Of a stretch of DNA of 18,552 bases, positions 1 to 6,989 are shown piece by piece. The position numbers and the translations under genes were made by a program. The first letter of the stretch is position 1. Every line of letters starts with the position of its first letter. The stretch comes from Flavobacteriaceae bacterium (GTDB taxonomy: Bacteria; Bacteroidota; Bacteroidia; Flavobacteriales; Flavobacteriaceae): contig JAENXB010000029.1 in the NCBI GenBank assembly GCA_016649785.1, positions 1 through 18,552 of the forward strand. The letters are read 5' to 3'. The notes beneath the pieces are model-generated. The model was not told the origin of the DNA. It saw only the letters and a program-made list of their open reading frames with translations, and did not search any database.

Positions 1-195
1 GAAGACCAGAGACGGAAGACCAGAAATGAAAATAGTCGGAAGACCGGAGACGGTAGACAAAAGTCGGAAAAATCTTGAATTTTGAATTTTTGAATTTTGA
101 ATTTGAATAATATCATTTAGAAAAAATATTGATTGATGAAAAAGAATTATAGTCCCCAAACTTCGGTCACCGATCTTCGGACTTCGGTCTTCAAA
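1..195. repeat. Composite heptamer repeat upstream of nuoK
   Basis: The spacer before nuoK is built from degenerate 7-bp units. Positions 1-69 read as plus-oriented units such as GAAGACC, AGAGACG and GGAGACG. Positions 75-108 are an AT-rich run of TTGAATT-like units. Positions 121-154 are an AT-rich core ending GAATTATAGTC. Positions 155-193 carry the opposite orientation (CTTCGGT, CACCGAT, CTTCGGA, CTTCGGT). The two outer arms are roughly reverse complements, so the transcript could fold into a long imperfect hairpin ending just before the nuoK start. The same architecture recurs before nuoN. No open reading frame or promoter stands out here. The left boundary may lie outside the window. Confidence 0.75.
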
Positions 196-206
196 AAACA
201 CACATT

Positions 207-524
207 ATGATAGCAGGAATTAGCATTTACGAAATCCTCACCCTAACCTCTATCCTTTTTTTTATAGGTATCTACGGATTTATTACCAGAAAAAACCTGA
301 TCTCAATTTTGATTTCATTAGAATTAATTTTGAATGCTTCAGCCATAAATTTTGTTATTATCAACAAATATTTATTCCCGGAAAACTTACAAGGTGTTTT
401 CTTTTCAATTTTTATTATAGCGGTGGCCGCTGCTGAAACTGCCCTGGCTGTTGCTATAATTATTAACCTTTACAGGCAAATTAGCTCTGTGGAAGTTAAA
501 GACACTGAAATTATGAAGTTTTAA
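207..524 (+). CDS. nuoK: NADH-quinone oxidoreductase subunit K (complex I)
   Basis: NuoK is a small membrane subunit of complex I that lies between the antiporter-like subunits and the quinone arm and carries part of the proton path. The 105-residue protein has the usual family length and three hydrophobic helices (about residues 7-25, 31-52 and 64-88). Two buried glutamates expected from the family are visible: Glu39 in SLELILNAS (E. coli Glu36 equivalent) and Glu77 in AAAETALAVAI (Glu72 equivalent). The ATG at 207 follows an A-rich stretch without a Shine-Dalgarno sequence, as is usual in Bacteroidetes. nuoL follows after 12 bp, so the two are probably co-transcribed. nuoJ and the earlier nuo genes would be expected to the left of the window. 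Confidence 0.96.
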   Translation: MIAGISIYEILTLTSILFFIGIYGFITRKNLISILISLELILNASAINFVIINKYLFPENLQGVFFSIFIIAVAAAETALAVAIIINLYRQISSVEVKDTEIMKF

Positions 525-536
525 TATTTCGAAAAA

Positions 537-2453
537 ATGAATTTAAGTTACATTCTATTAATTCCGTTAATTCCTTTAGCCGTTTTTTTACTGTTGGGGT
601 TTTTAAATAAAAAAATTAAACCGGCGGTTTCCGGATACATTGGTGTATTGGGATTATCAGCTTCATCTTTGCTGTCATTTTATGCGGCTTACCAATACTT
701 TTTTGTTCACGGGAAAGTAGCGGGCGTTTTCCAGACTTTTGTAGAGAAAACAGTCTGGCTCAATTTTACCGAAACCTTACATATTGATATGGGGATCTTA
801 ATTGACCCAATATCGGTAATGATGCTTGTTGTGGTTTCTACAGTCTCATTAATGGTACATATATACAGCAGGGGCTATATGAAAGGTGATGATGGATATA
901 CCAGGTTCTTCGCCTATTTATCATTATTCTCCTTTTCAATGTACGGATTGGTTTTAGCGACAAACCTTTTCCAGATTTATATTTTCTGGGAATTGGTTGG
1001 GGTTTCTTCTTATTTATTGATTGGATTCTACTACACTAAAACTTCAGCCATAGCTGCTGCAAAAAAAGCATTTATTGTAACCCGGTTTGCCGATATGGGA
1101 TTCCTTATCGGAATTTTGATTATTGGTTACTATGCCGGTACATTCGATTTTGAAACTCTAAACAATCCTGAAGGAAGCGTTATTTTAAATTGGGCTTCAA
1201 CCTCATTCATGGGATTATCGGTTATCACCTGGGCACTTATCCTGATGTTTGTTGGTGGTGCGGGTAAATCGGCCATGTTTCCGTTACACATATGGTTACC
1301 GGACGCAATGGAAGGTCCAACCCCGGTTTCGGCTTTAATTCACGCAGCAACTATGGTAGTGGCCGGTGTTTATCTTGTGGCCCGGTTATTCCCAATGTAT
1401 TATTTTGTGGAAGATGGATTTGTCTTGAATATTGTGGCTTATGTAGGTGCTTTTTCCTGCGTATTCGCAGCCATAATAGCCATCACTCAGAACGATATAA
1501 AGCGTGTGCTCGCATTTTCAACCATGTCACAAATTGGTTATATGATGTTGGCCTTAGGGGTTTCAAGTTACGATGGACATGAAGGAGTTGGTTATATGGC
1601 TTCTATGTTCCATTTATTTACCCACGCCATGTTCAAAGCCTTATTGTTCTTGGGCGCAGGTTCTGTTATTCATGCGGTACACAGCAACTATCTGAAAGAT
1701 ATGGGTGGCTTGAGAAAGTATATGCCCATTACAAATATCACTTTTTTAATTGCCGCTTTGGCAATAGCCGGAGTACCTCCATTCGCGGGATTTTGGAGTA
1801 AGGATGAAATTTTGGTCGCTGCCTTTGAACAGAATAAACTCATCTATTTTGTTGGGTTATTTGTGGCAGGACTTACCGCATTTTATATATTCAGGATCTA
1901 CTTTGGAATATTTTGGGGCAAAGATAAAAAGTATGAGCACGCACCAAAAGAATCTCCATTATCCATGACTATTCCCCTTATAGTTTTGGCAATAATGAGT
2001 ATTGTGGGAGGATTTATTCCTTTTAGTGAATTTATAACTGCAGACAGATCCGGATTTGAAGCACATTTAAATTATCCTTTGGCGGCCGCTGCCGTATCCG
2101 TTGGACTGATAGGGATTATTCTTGCCTGGGTCTTCTATAAGAAAGAAAATGATTTGGCCGTGAGATTTTCAAATGCCTTTGGAATATTTTACAAATGGAC
2201 TTTTCGTAAATTTTATTTCGATGAAGTGTATATGTTCGTAACGAAAAAAATAATATTTAAACGTGTATCGGCTCCAATTGCCTTTTTTGATAAAAAATAT
2301 GTCGATGGAACTATGGAAGGGATTGGAAACAAAACCGTGATGATCTCTGAAAAAATAAAAGGCATGCAATCCGGAAGATTTCAGGATTATGCATTCTCCT
2401 TTATCGCAGGAACTGTTGTAATTGCATTGGTGTTCATTTATATGTGGAACTAA
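537..2453 (+). CDS. nuoL: NADH-quinone oxidoreductase subunit L (complex I)
   Basis: NuoL is the distal antiporter-like subunit of complex I (ND5 family) and pumps protons in the inner membrane. The protein has 638 residues, normal for the family, with many transmembrane helices and a charged C-terminal part fitting the lateral helix. The family signature is clear: the helix-5 glutamate at Glu152 (FWELVGVSSY), the helix-7 lysine at Lys244 (GAGKSAMFPLHIWLPDAMEG) and the following PVSALIHAATMV segment. The frame is intact throughout. The ATG at 537 is 12 bp after nuoK. The stop codon at 2451-2453 is followed within 3 nt by a heptamer repeat array before nuoM. Confidence 0.97.
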   Translation: MNLSYILLIPLIPLAVFLLLGFLNKKIKPAVSGYIGVLGLSASSLLSFYAAYQYFFVHGKVAGVFQTFVEKTVWLNFTETLHIDMGILIDPISVMMLVVVSTVSLMVHIYSRGYMKGDDGYTRFFAYLSLFSFSMYGLVLATNLFQIYIFWELVGVSSYLLIGFYYTKTSAIAAAKKAFIVTRFADMGFLIGILIIGYYAGTFDFETLNNPEGSVILNWASTSFMGLSVITWALILMFVGGAGKSAMFPLHIWLPDAMEGPTPVSALIHAATMVVAGVYLVARLFPMYYFVEDGFVLNIVAYVGAFSCVFAAIIAITQNDIKRVLAFSTMSQIGYMMLALGVSSYDGHEGVGYMASMFHLFTHAMFKALLFLGAGSVIHAVHSNYLKDMGGLRKYMPITNITFLIAALAIAGVPPFAGFWSKDEILVAAFEQNKLIYFVGLFVAGLTAFYIFRIYFGIFWGKDKKYEHAPKESPLSMTIPLIVLAIMSIVGGFIPFSEFITADRSGFEAHLNYPLAAAAVSVGLIGIILAWVFYKKENDLAVRFSNAFGIFYKWTFRKFYFDEVYMFVTKKIIFKRVSAPIAFFDKKYVDGTMEGIGNKTVMISEKIKGMQSGRFQDYAFSFIAGTVVIALVFIYMWN

Positions 2454-2455
2454 TG

Positions 2456-2547
2456 GAAAACAAAAATCAAATAACAATTAACAAATCCCAATAGTTCCTG
2501 ATGCCTCAAAATTAGTTTGGAGTTTGGTTTTGGAATTTGGAATATTT
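2456..2547. repeat. Inverted pair of degenerate heptamer arrays between nuoL and nuoM
   Basis: Positions 2456-2490 can be cut into 7-bp units that all end in CA (gaaaaca, aaaatca, aataaca, attaaca, aatccca). After a 23-nt spacer, positions 2514-2547 carry the opposite orientation (agtttgg, agtttgg, ttttgg, aatttgg, aatattt). The two arms are roughly reverse complementary (CAA phase against TTG phase). The array starts 3 nt after the nuoL stop codon. It differs in sequence from the GAAGACC-type arrays elsewhere but shares the 7-bp period and the inverted layout. Confidence 0.7.
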
Positions 2548-2564
2548 ATTTAGAATAAATTATT

Positions 2565-4052
2565 ATGGATATTTTATCACTTTTTGTCTTAGTACCTGTA
2601 CTAACAATTTTAGCTCTTTTTGCTACAAATGGATTAAAACAGGCGCGTCTGGTTACAATGCTTGGAAGCATGGTTCAACTTGGAATGGCTATAAACCTGA
2701 TCTTCGCTTATTTTAGGGAAAGGGCAATTAATACCGATATTATGGTTTTTACCAGGGATTATGTCTGGTTCAAATCCTTCAATATCCATTATGCAATTGG
2801 AGTCGATGGTATTTCCGTGGCTTTATTGATGCTGACTTCAATAGTTGTACTGGCAGGTGTTTTTATCTCCTGGAGAATGAAGGATCTGCCTAAAGAATTT
2901 TTTGTTTCACTCCTGGTTTTATCAACAGGAGTTTATGGATTCTTTATTTCCATTGACCTGTTCACGATGTTCCTTTTTTATGAAGTTGCTGTAATTCCAA
3001 TGTATTTATTAATTGGAATTTGGGGATCGGGCCCAAAAGAATATTCTGCAATGAAACTGACATTGATGTTAATGGGAGCTTCCGCAGTTTTATTGGTTGG
3101 AATTTTAGGAATTTACCTTAATTCTAATGCCGATGGAGGAGCCTTAACTTTCAATATCCTTGAAATTGCCAAGGTGAATATTCCATTTGAAGCACAAAAA
3201 ATATTTTTCCCTCTCACTTTCTTAGGTTTCGCTGTTCTTGGAGCTTTATTTCCATTCCATACCTGGTCCCCAGATGGTCACGCTTCGGCGCCAACTGCGG
3301 TATCAATGTTACATGCGGGAGTTTTGATGAAATTGGGAGGATACGGTATATTTAGGGTTGCTATGTTCCTGTTGCCTCAAGGTGCCATAGAATGGTCCTG
3401 GGTGTTTATAATTTTATCTGCAACCGGTGTAATTTACGGCGCATTCTCTGCCTTAAGACAAACCGATCTAAAATACATCAATGCGTATGCATCGGTAAGT
3501 CACCTGGGAATGGTAATGTTCGCGTTATTAATGCTGAACAAAACAGGCTGGAATGGTGCCATTTTGCAATCGCTCTCTCACGGATTTATGACAGCTCTTG
3601 TTTTTGCATTGATCGGGATGATCTATGAAAGAACTCACACCAGGGACATAACAAGGTTAGGAGGTCTATTGAAGGTAATTCCTTTTATCTCGGTCGCTTT
3701 TGTAGTGGTGGGTCTGGCGTATTTAGGTTTGCCCGGATTTAGCGGATTTGTTGCTGAAATGAACATTTTTGTAGGTGCGTTTCAAAATGACGATATGTTT
3801 ACAAGAGTTGCCACTGTAATTGTAATATCGGCAATTGTTGTAACTGCAGTATTCCTTTTACGCGTAATTGGGATAATGCTAATGGGAACCGTAAAAAATC
3901 CTGAATATTTAAAACTCCCAAAGGTAACTTGGTATGAAAGAACAGGTATTATCTTATTATTCATCCCAATTATCGGCATCGGTATCGCTCCGCTTTGGTT
4001 GAGCAATATGATCCTGGAAAGTTTGGAACCGTTTATTAGGGGAGTGTTGTAG
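2565..4052 (+). CDS. nuoM: NADH-quinone oxidoreductase subunit M (complex I)
   Basis: NuoM is the middle antiporter-like subunit of complex I (ND4 family). The 495-residue protein is hydrophobic throughout and of normal length. The helix-5 glutamate is present (Glu140 in LFYEVAVIPMYLL), as is the helix-8 lysine (Lys256 in GVLMKLGGYG). The segment FPFHTWSPDGHASAPTAVSM is the family signature loop and helix. The helix-7 lysine that E. coli has in FAVK (Lys234) is replaced by leucine here: the stretch reads FAVLGALFPFH, with Leu225. I believe this is common in Bacteroidetes NuoM but could not check. The spacer before it holds heptamer repeats rather than a promoter I can recognise. Another array starts immediately after the stop codon. 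Confidence 0.96.
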   Translation: MDILSLFVLVPVLTILALFATNGLKQARLVTMLGSMVQLGMAINLIFAYFRERAINTDIMVFTRDYVWFKSFNIHYAIGVDGISVALLMLTSIVVLAGVFISWRMKDLPKEFFVSLLVLSTGVYGFFISIDLFTMFLFYEVAVIPMYLLIGIWGSGPKEYSAMKLTLMLMGASAVLLVGILGIYLNSNADGGALTFNILEIAKVNIPFEAQKIFFPLTFLGFAVLGALFPFHTWSPDGHASAPTAVSMLHAGVLMKLGGYGIFRVAMFLLPQGAIEWSWVFIILSATGVIYGAFSALRQTDLKYINAYASVSHLGMVMFALLMLNKTGWNGAILQSLSHGFMTALVFALIGMIYERTHTRDITRLGGLLKVIPFISVAFVVVGLAYLGLPGFSGFVAEMNIFVGAFQNDDMFTRVATVIVISAIVVTAVFLLRVIGIMLMGTVKNPEYLKLPKVTWYERTGIILLFIPIIGIGIAPLWLSNMILESLEPFIRGVL

Positions 4053-4090
4053 AGGAGACCGAAGTCAGAAGACCGGAGACGGAAGAAAAA
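4053..4090. repeat. Heptamer array directly after nuoM stop
   Basis: Starting at the base after the nuoM stop codon, the sequence can be cut into 7-bp units: gaccgaa, gtcagaa, gaccgga, gacggaa, gaaaaag. It lies in the 55-bp spacer before the four-helix-bundle gene. A very similar array in the same orientation follows that gene at 4464-4496, so the gene is flanked by direct copies. No minus-oriented partner arm is present on this side. Confidence 0.7.
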
Positions 4091-4107
4091 GAATAAAACT
4101 TTAAATA

Positions 4108-4461
4108 ATGAAATTTAAATTTGAGAACTTAATTATCTGGCAAAAGGGAATGGAAATTGGCGAGGAAATTAATTCTCTTACCGGGAAGTTTCCAAACAAA
4201 GAAATTTACAATCTCTCTTCTCAAATTAGAAGAGCAGCAGACTCAATTGCTTTAAATATTTCTGAAGGTTCTATAGGCCAATCAAATTTGGAGTTAAAAA
4301 AATTTATTGCTTATGCCATTCGTTCATTAGCAGAAGTTGTTACTTGTCTTTATAAAGCAAAAAGAAGGAATTATATATCCGAATATGAATTCGACAAAAA
4401 TTATGAAGCATCTTTTAATTTAATGAACATGATGGTCGCATTTAGAAAAAATATTAAATAA
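4108..4461 (+). CDS. Four helix bundle protein (S23 / 23S rRNA intervening-sequence protein family)
   Basis: The 117-residue protein fits the family of small four-helix-bundle proteins first found encoded inside 23S rRNA intervening sequences (S23/IVP family). Recognisable parts are the start FENLIIWQKG, the central IRRAADSIALNISEGSIG, and the following KKFIAYAIRSLAEV stretch. These proteins form oligomers rich in basic residues. The family is related to the Avd accessory protein of diversity-generating retroelements, but the role of standalone copies is not established. No rRNA, reverse transcriptase or template repeat is visible here. The gene interrupts the usual nuoM-nuoN adjacency and is flanked on both sides by direct copies of a GAAGACCGGAGAC-type heptamer array, which suggests insertion into the operon. 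It may be co-transcribed with nuo. Confidence 0.88.
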   Translation: MKFKFENLIIWQKGMEIGEEINSLTGKFPNKEIYNLSSQIRRAADSIALNISEGSIGQSNLELKKFIAYAIRSLAEVVTCLYKAKRRNYISEYEFDKNYEASFNLMNMMVAFRKNIK

Positions 4462-4463
4462 AA

Positions 4464-4628
4464 GAGACAGAAGTCCGAAGACCGGAGACAGAAGAAGTTC
4501 AGTGCCAATTAAAGATATAAATAATGAGAATTGTGGTCAATATTAAAAAAAATATATTTTAATGGAAAAAGAATTAAGTCTTTTGGACTCTTCACTCCGG
4601 TCTTCAGTCTCCGGACTCCGGTCCTTTC
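4464..4628. repeat. Composite inverted heptamer repeat upstream of nuoN
   Basis: Plus-oriented units (gacagaa, gtccgaa, gaccgga, gacagaa) occupy 4464-4496, beginning just after the stop codon of the four-helix-bundle gene. An AT-rich core follows (4497-4576). Minus-oriented units lie at 4577-4628 (ccggtct, tcagtct, ccggact, ccggtcc). The stretch 4547-4580 closely resembles 121-154 upstream of nuoK. Both segments start AAAAAATAT and run through GAAAAAGAATTA to AGTC, so this is a second copy of the same composite element and not just a low-complexity match. nuoN starts 36 bp further on. Confidence 0.78.
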
Positions 4629-4663
4629 AATATAAAATAATAATCGAAATTAAATAACACACA

Positions 4664-6091
4664 ATGAGTCTTAACAGTTTCCTATTAATGAGACATGAAA
4701 TTTTACTTCTAGCAATAACATTATTGCTTATTGTAGGTGAAATTTTTATACCTAAGCACAAAAAAGGCAGCATTGTACACCTGGCTCTGTTTTTATTTGG
4801 AATTCATACCGTTGTGGGATTTTTAGCTATTGAAGAAAGCAGTTTATTTGGCGGAATGTTTCAAACAAATAACCTGATCCACTTCTTTAAGAATACGCTG
4901 AATATTGGAGTATTAGTATTACTGCTGCAATCGGCTGATTGGATCCAGGAAAAAATAGTTCAAAAAAATAAAGGAACAGAATTTTTTATTCTGTTGTTCT
5001 CATCACTTTTAGGAATGTATTTTATGATTTCCGCCGGGGATTTCTTAATGTTTTACATAGGATTGGAATTGGCTACATTACCGGTTGCTGCATTGGTAGC
5101 TTATGAAACTTCTAAAAGAATTTCCAGTGAGGCAGGGATAAAATTCATCCTATCTGCGGGATTTGCTTCAGGAGTCGCTTTATTCGGAATTTCATTGTTG
5201 TATGCTACCACAGGTTCCATTTATTTTAATGAAGTTATGGAAGTTATCACTTCCAACAACCTGACAATATTGGCATTTATCCTGTTTTTTACCGGGCTTT
5301 CCTTTAAAATATCCCTTGTGCCATTTCATTTTTGGACTGCCGATGTGTATGAAGGGGCGCCAATAAGTGTTGCCTCCTATTTATCTGTAATTTCAAAAGG
5401 AGCCGCTGCATTTATATTAATGATCTTATTGTTTACTGTTTTAAAACCATTAATGCACGTTTGGGAAAACATCATTTATGTAGTCGCAATTGCCACAATG
5501 ACTATTGGTAACTTATTTGCCTTGCGACAAAAAAATATGAAACGCTTTCTGGCATATTCATCCATTGCCCAGGCCGGTTTTATCCTTTTAGGTCTCATTG
5601 CCGGAACACAATTGGGAGCAGCGACGGTAGTTTACTTTATATTGATTTATATTTTCTCAAATCTTGCTGCCTTTGGAGTGGTACAGGCTATTTCATTAAA
5701 AACCGGAAAGGAAAATATGGACGACTATAACGGCTTGTACAGAACCAATCCTAAACTGAGTTTGGTAATGATGCTGGCCTTATTCTCACTGGCAGGAATT
5801 CCGCCGGTGGCAGGATTCTTTGGTAAATTCTTCCTGTTCACTGCAGCCGCGAGTCAAGGTTATTATTTCCTTGTATTTATAGCCGTTGTGAACGCCACGA
5901 TTTCCCTTTACTATTACTTATTGGTTATCCGGGCGATGTTCATAAGAAATAGTGACGATCCTATTCCATATTTTAAAAATAAGATCTATATGCGTTTGGG
6001 ATTGTTAATTACCGCTATTGGGATCCTGGTCCTTGGACTATACAGCCCGTTGTACGATTATATCTATGAATTAAGCAGCATATTTAGTTAA
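4664..6091 (+). CDS. nuoN: NADH-quinone oxidoreductase subunit N (complex I)
   Basis: NuoN is the antiporter-like complex I subunit nearest the quinone arm (ND2 family). The 475-residue protein is polytopic and of normal length. Key charged residues are all visible: Glu135 (YIGLELATLP), Lys215 (GLSFKISLVPFHFWTADVYE), Lys245 (VISKGAAAF) and Lys388 (GFFGKFFLF). The Met at 4664 is taken as the start. A second Met at residue 9 is possible, but the first gives a better N-terminal helix boundary. The gene is separated from nuoM by the four-helix-bundle gene and repeats. The last base of its TAA stop codon is also the first base of the 16-copy AGTTTGG array. Confidence 0.96.
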   Translation: MSLNSFLLMRHEILLLAITLLLIVGEIFIPKHKKGSIVHLALFLFGIHTVVGFLAIEESSLFGGMFQTNNLIHFFKNTLNIGVLVLLLQSADWIQEKIVQKNKGTEFFILLFSSLLGMYFMISAGDFLMFYIGLELATLPVAALVAYETSKRISSEAGIKFILSAGFASGVALFGISLLYATTGSIYFNEVMEVITSNNLTILAFILFFTGLSFKISLVPFHFWTADVYEGAPISVASYLSVISKGAAAFILMILLFTVLKPLMHVWENIIYVVAIATMTIGNLFALRQKNMKRFLAYSSIAQAGFILLGLIAGTQLGAATVVYFILIYIFSNLAAFGVVQAISLKTGKENMDDYNGLYRTNPKLSLVMMLALFSLAGIPPVAGFFGKFFLFTAAASQGYYFLVFIAVVNATISLYYYLLVIRAMFIRNSDDPIPYFKNKIYMRLGLLITAIGILVLGLYSPLYDYIYELSSIFS

Positions 6092-6202
6092 GTTTGGAGT
6101 TTGGAGTTTGGAGTTTGGAGTTTGGAGTTTGGAGTTTGGAGTTTGGAGTTTGGAGTTTGGAGTTTGGAGTTTGGAGTTTGGAGTTTGGAGTTTGGAGTTT
6201 GG
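6091..6202. repeat. Perfect 16-copy AGTTTGG tandem array
   Basis: The 7-bp unit AGTTTGG is repeated 16 times without a single mismatch (112 bp), starting on the last base of the nuoN stop codon. It is followed by an AATTTTTTA tract and, 20 nt after the array, by the start of the next gene. The perfect identity suggests recent expansion by slippage, and copy number is likely to vary between cells or strains. Each unit contains TTTG, the sequence of the Bacteroidetes -33 promoter element, but no TAnnTTTG partner is seen downstream. An open frame through the array would encode a low-complexity repeat and is not a gene. Confidence 0.97.
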
Positions 6203-6221
6203 AATTTTTTAAAAAAAAATT

Positions 6222-6557
6222 ATGGCATTAGAAGGAAAACACGCATTTGGAAGCATTGGGGATACACGAGTTACTTTTGTTGAAAAAAAGATTGGTGAAG
6301 ACCGTAAGGATTTTTTAAAAAAATTGTTGGAACATAACGGATTTGAAGTATTGATCGAGGAAGAAAAAAGAAAAAACGAAGAGGAACCTCAACTTTATAC
6401 CGTTGCAGTAACTGATATGGTTTTTAACCCAACCATTTATATTTTTGAACGCAAGTTAAGAACCTTCGATGGCAGAAAAATGACCCAGGATTACTGGTTT
6501 CAGCGTACCGATGATACAAATCCTCAGTACTGGAGCAACGGATCCAAAGAAAATTAA
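6222..6557 (+). CDS. Small hypothetical protein after nuoN
   Basis: The 111-residue soluble, charged protein has no signal peptide or membrane helix. It begins MALEGKHAFGSIGDTRV, has a Lys/Glu-rich middle (about residues 25-55) and ends in an acidic and aromatic stretch containing KMTQDYWFQRTDDTNPQYW. I do not recognise a family. It does read as a genuine gene: codon use and composition resemble the neighbours, it starts with ATG after an A-rich tract, and it is followed by a good terminator. It is the last gene of the nuo transcription unit, unless the 16-copy array separates it. Its expression may depend on the length of that array, which lies 20 nt upstream. Confidence 0.75.
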   Translation: MALEGKHAFGSIGDTRVTFVEKKIGEDRKDFLKKLLEHNGFEVLIEEEKRKNEEEPQLYTVAVTDMVFNPTIYIFERKLRTFDGRKMTQDYWFQRTDDTNPQYWSNGSKEN

Positions 6558-6582
6558 TCGAGCTTCATTTTAAGTTATATCT

Positions 6583-6616
6583 GATCCTGCTTCGCCAAAT
6601 TTTGATTTGCAGGATC
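6583..6616 (+). other. Hairpin-forming inverted repeat after the hypothetical gene
   Basis: GATCCTGC at 6583-6590 pairs perfectly with GCAGGATC at 6609-6616 across an 18-nt loop. It lies 26 bp after the stop codon at 6557 and about 35 bp before the main terminator. There is no T-tract after it, so it is more likely an mRNA 3'-end structure than a terminator by itself. Confidence 0.45.
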
Positions 6617-6645
6617 CAAACTGATAATATCAAATCTACCCCAAC

Positions 6646-6675
6646 AAAAAACTTCCCTAAAAAGGAAGTTTTTTT
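6646..6675 (+). terminator. Intrinsic terminator closing the nuo unit
   Basis: AAAAAACTTCC (6646-6656), a 7-nt loop and GGAAG followed by seven T (6664-6675) form an 11-bp stem with a T-tract, a classic rho-independent terminator. The A-run on the left arm makes it usable in both directions. It ends the block nuoK to hypothetical gene. The rest of the 432-bp spacer (6558-6989) shows no gene, tRNA or clear promoter. Confidence 0.8.
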
Positions 6676-6989
6676 ATTTCTGAATATTTGGAATTATAGA
6701 AGCTGAGAACTAATTCCTGCCCAGGAAATCCAGGAAAAGAAAACCTCCTCCCAAACTGCACTTCCATCGGGTTTAATATGAATGGAATGTATCAATTCAA
6801 CAGAAATCCACAAATAGAAACCACAGATAATTCGCTGTTAAAATTCTGCTTATCAATAATTTAAAAATCATCTGCAGTAGAATAAAATGACCAACATCAT
6901 TTTATATTAAACTATTTTAGTATTTTTAAAACTTAAATTATCGGTTTAATTCTTCCAAAAAATTACTGCCGACTAAAAAATGGGGAAAG

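Noticed and set aside
1..195. Possible CRISPR array
   Set aside because: Units are 7 bp, degenerate and contiguous, with no 20-40 bp spacers and no cas genes nearby.
4108..4461. Four-helix-bundle gene as part of a diversity-generating retroelement
   Set aside because: No reverse transcriptase, template or variable repeat is present, and the protein looks like the S23/IVP branch.
6101..6283. Open frame through the AGTTTGG array encoding repeated EFGVWSL
   Set aside because: It is the translation of the tandem repeat followed by out-of-frame sequence of the next gene. It has no start context and no independent protein features.
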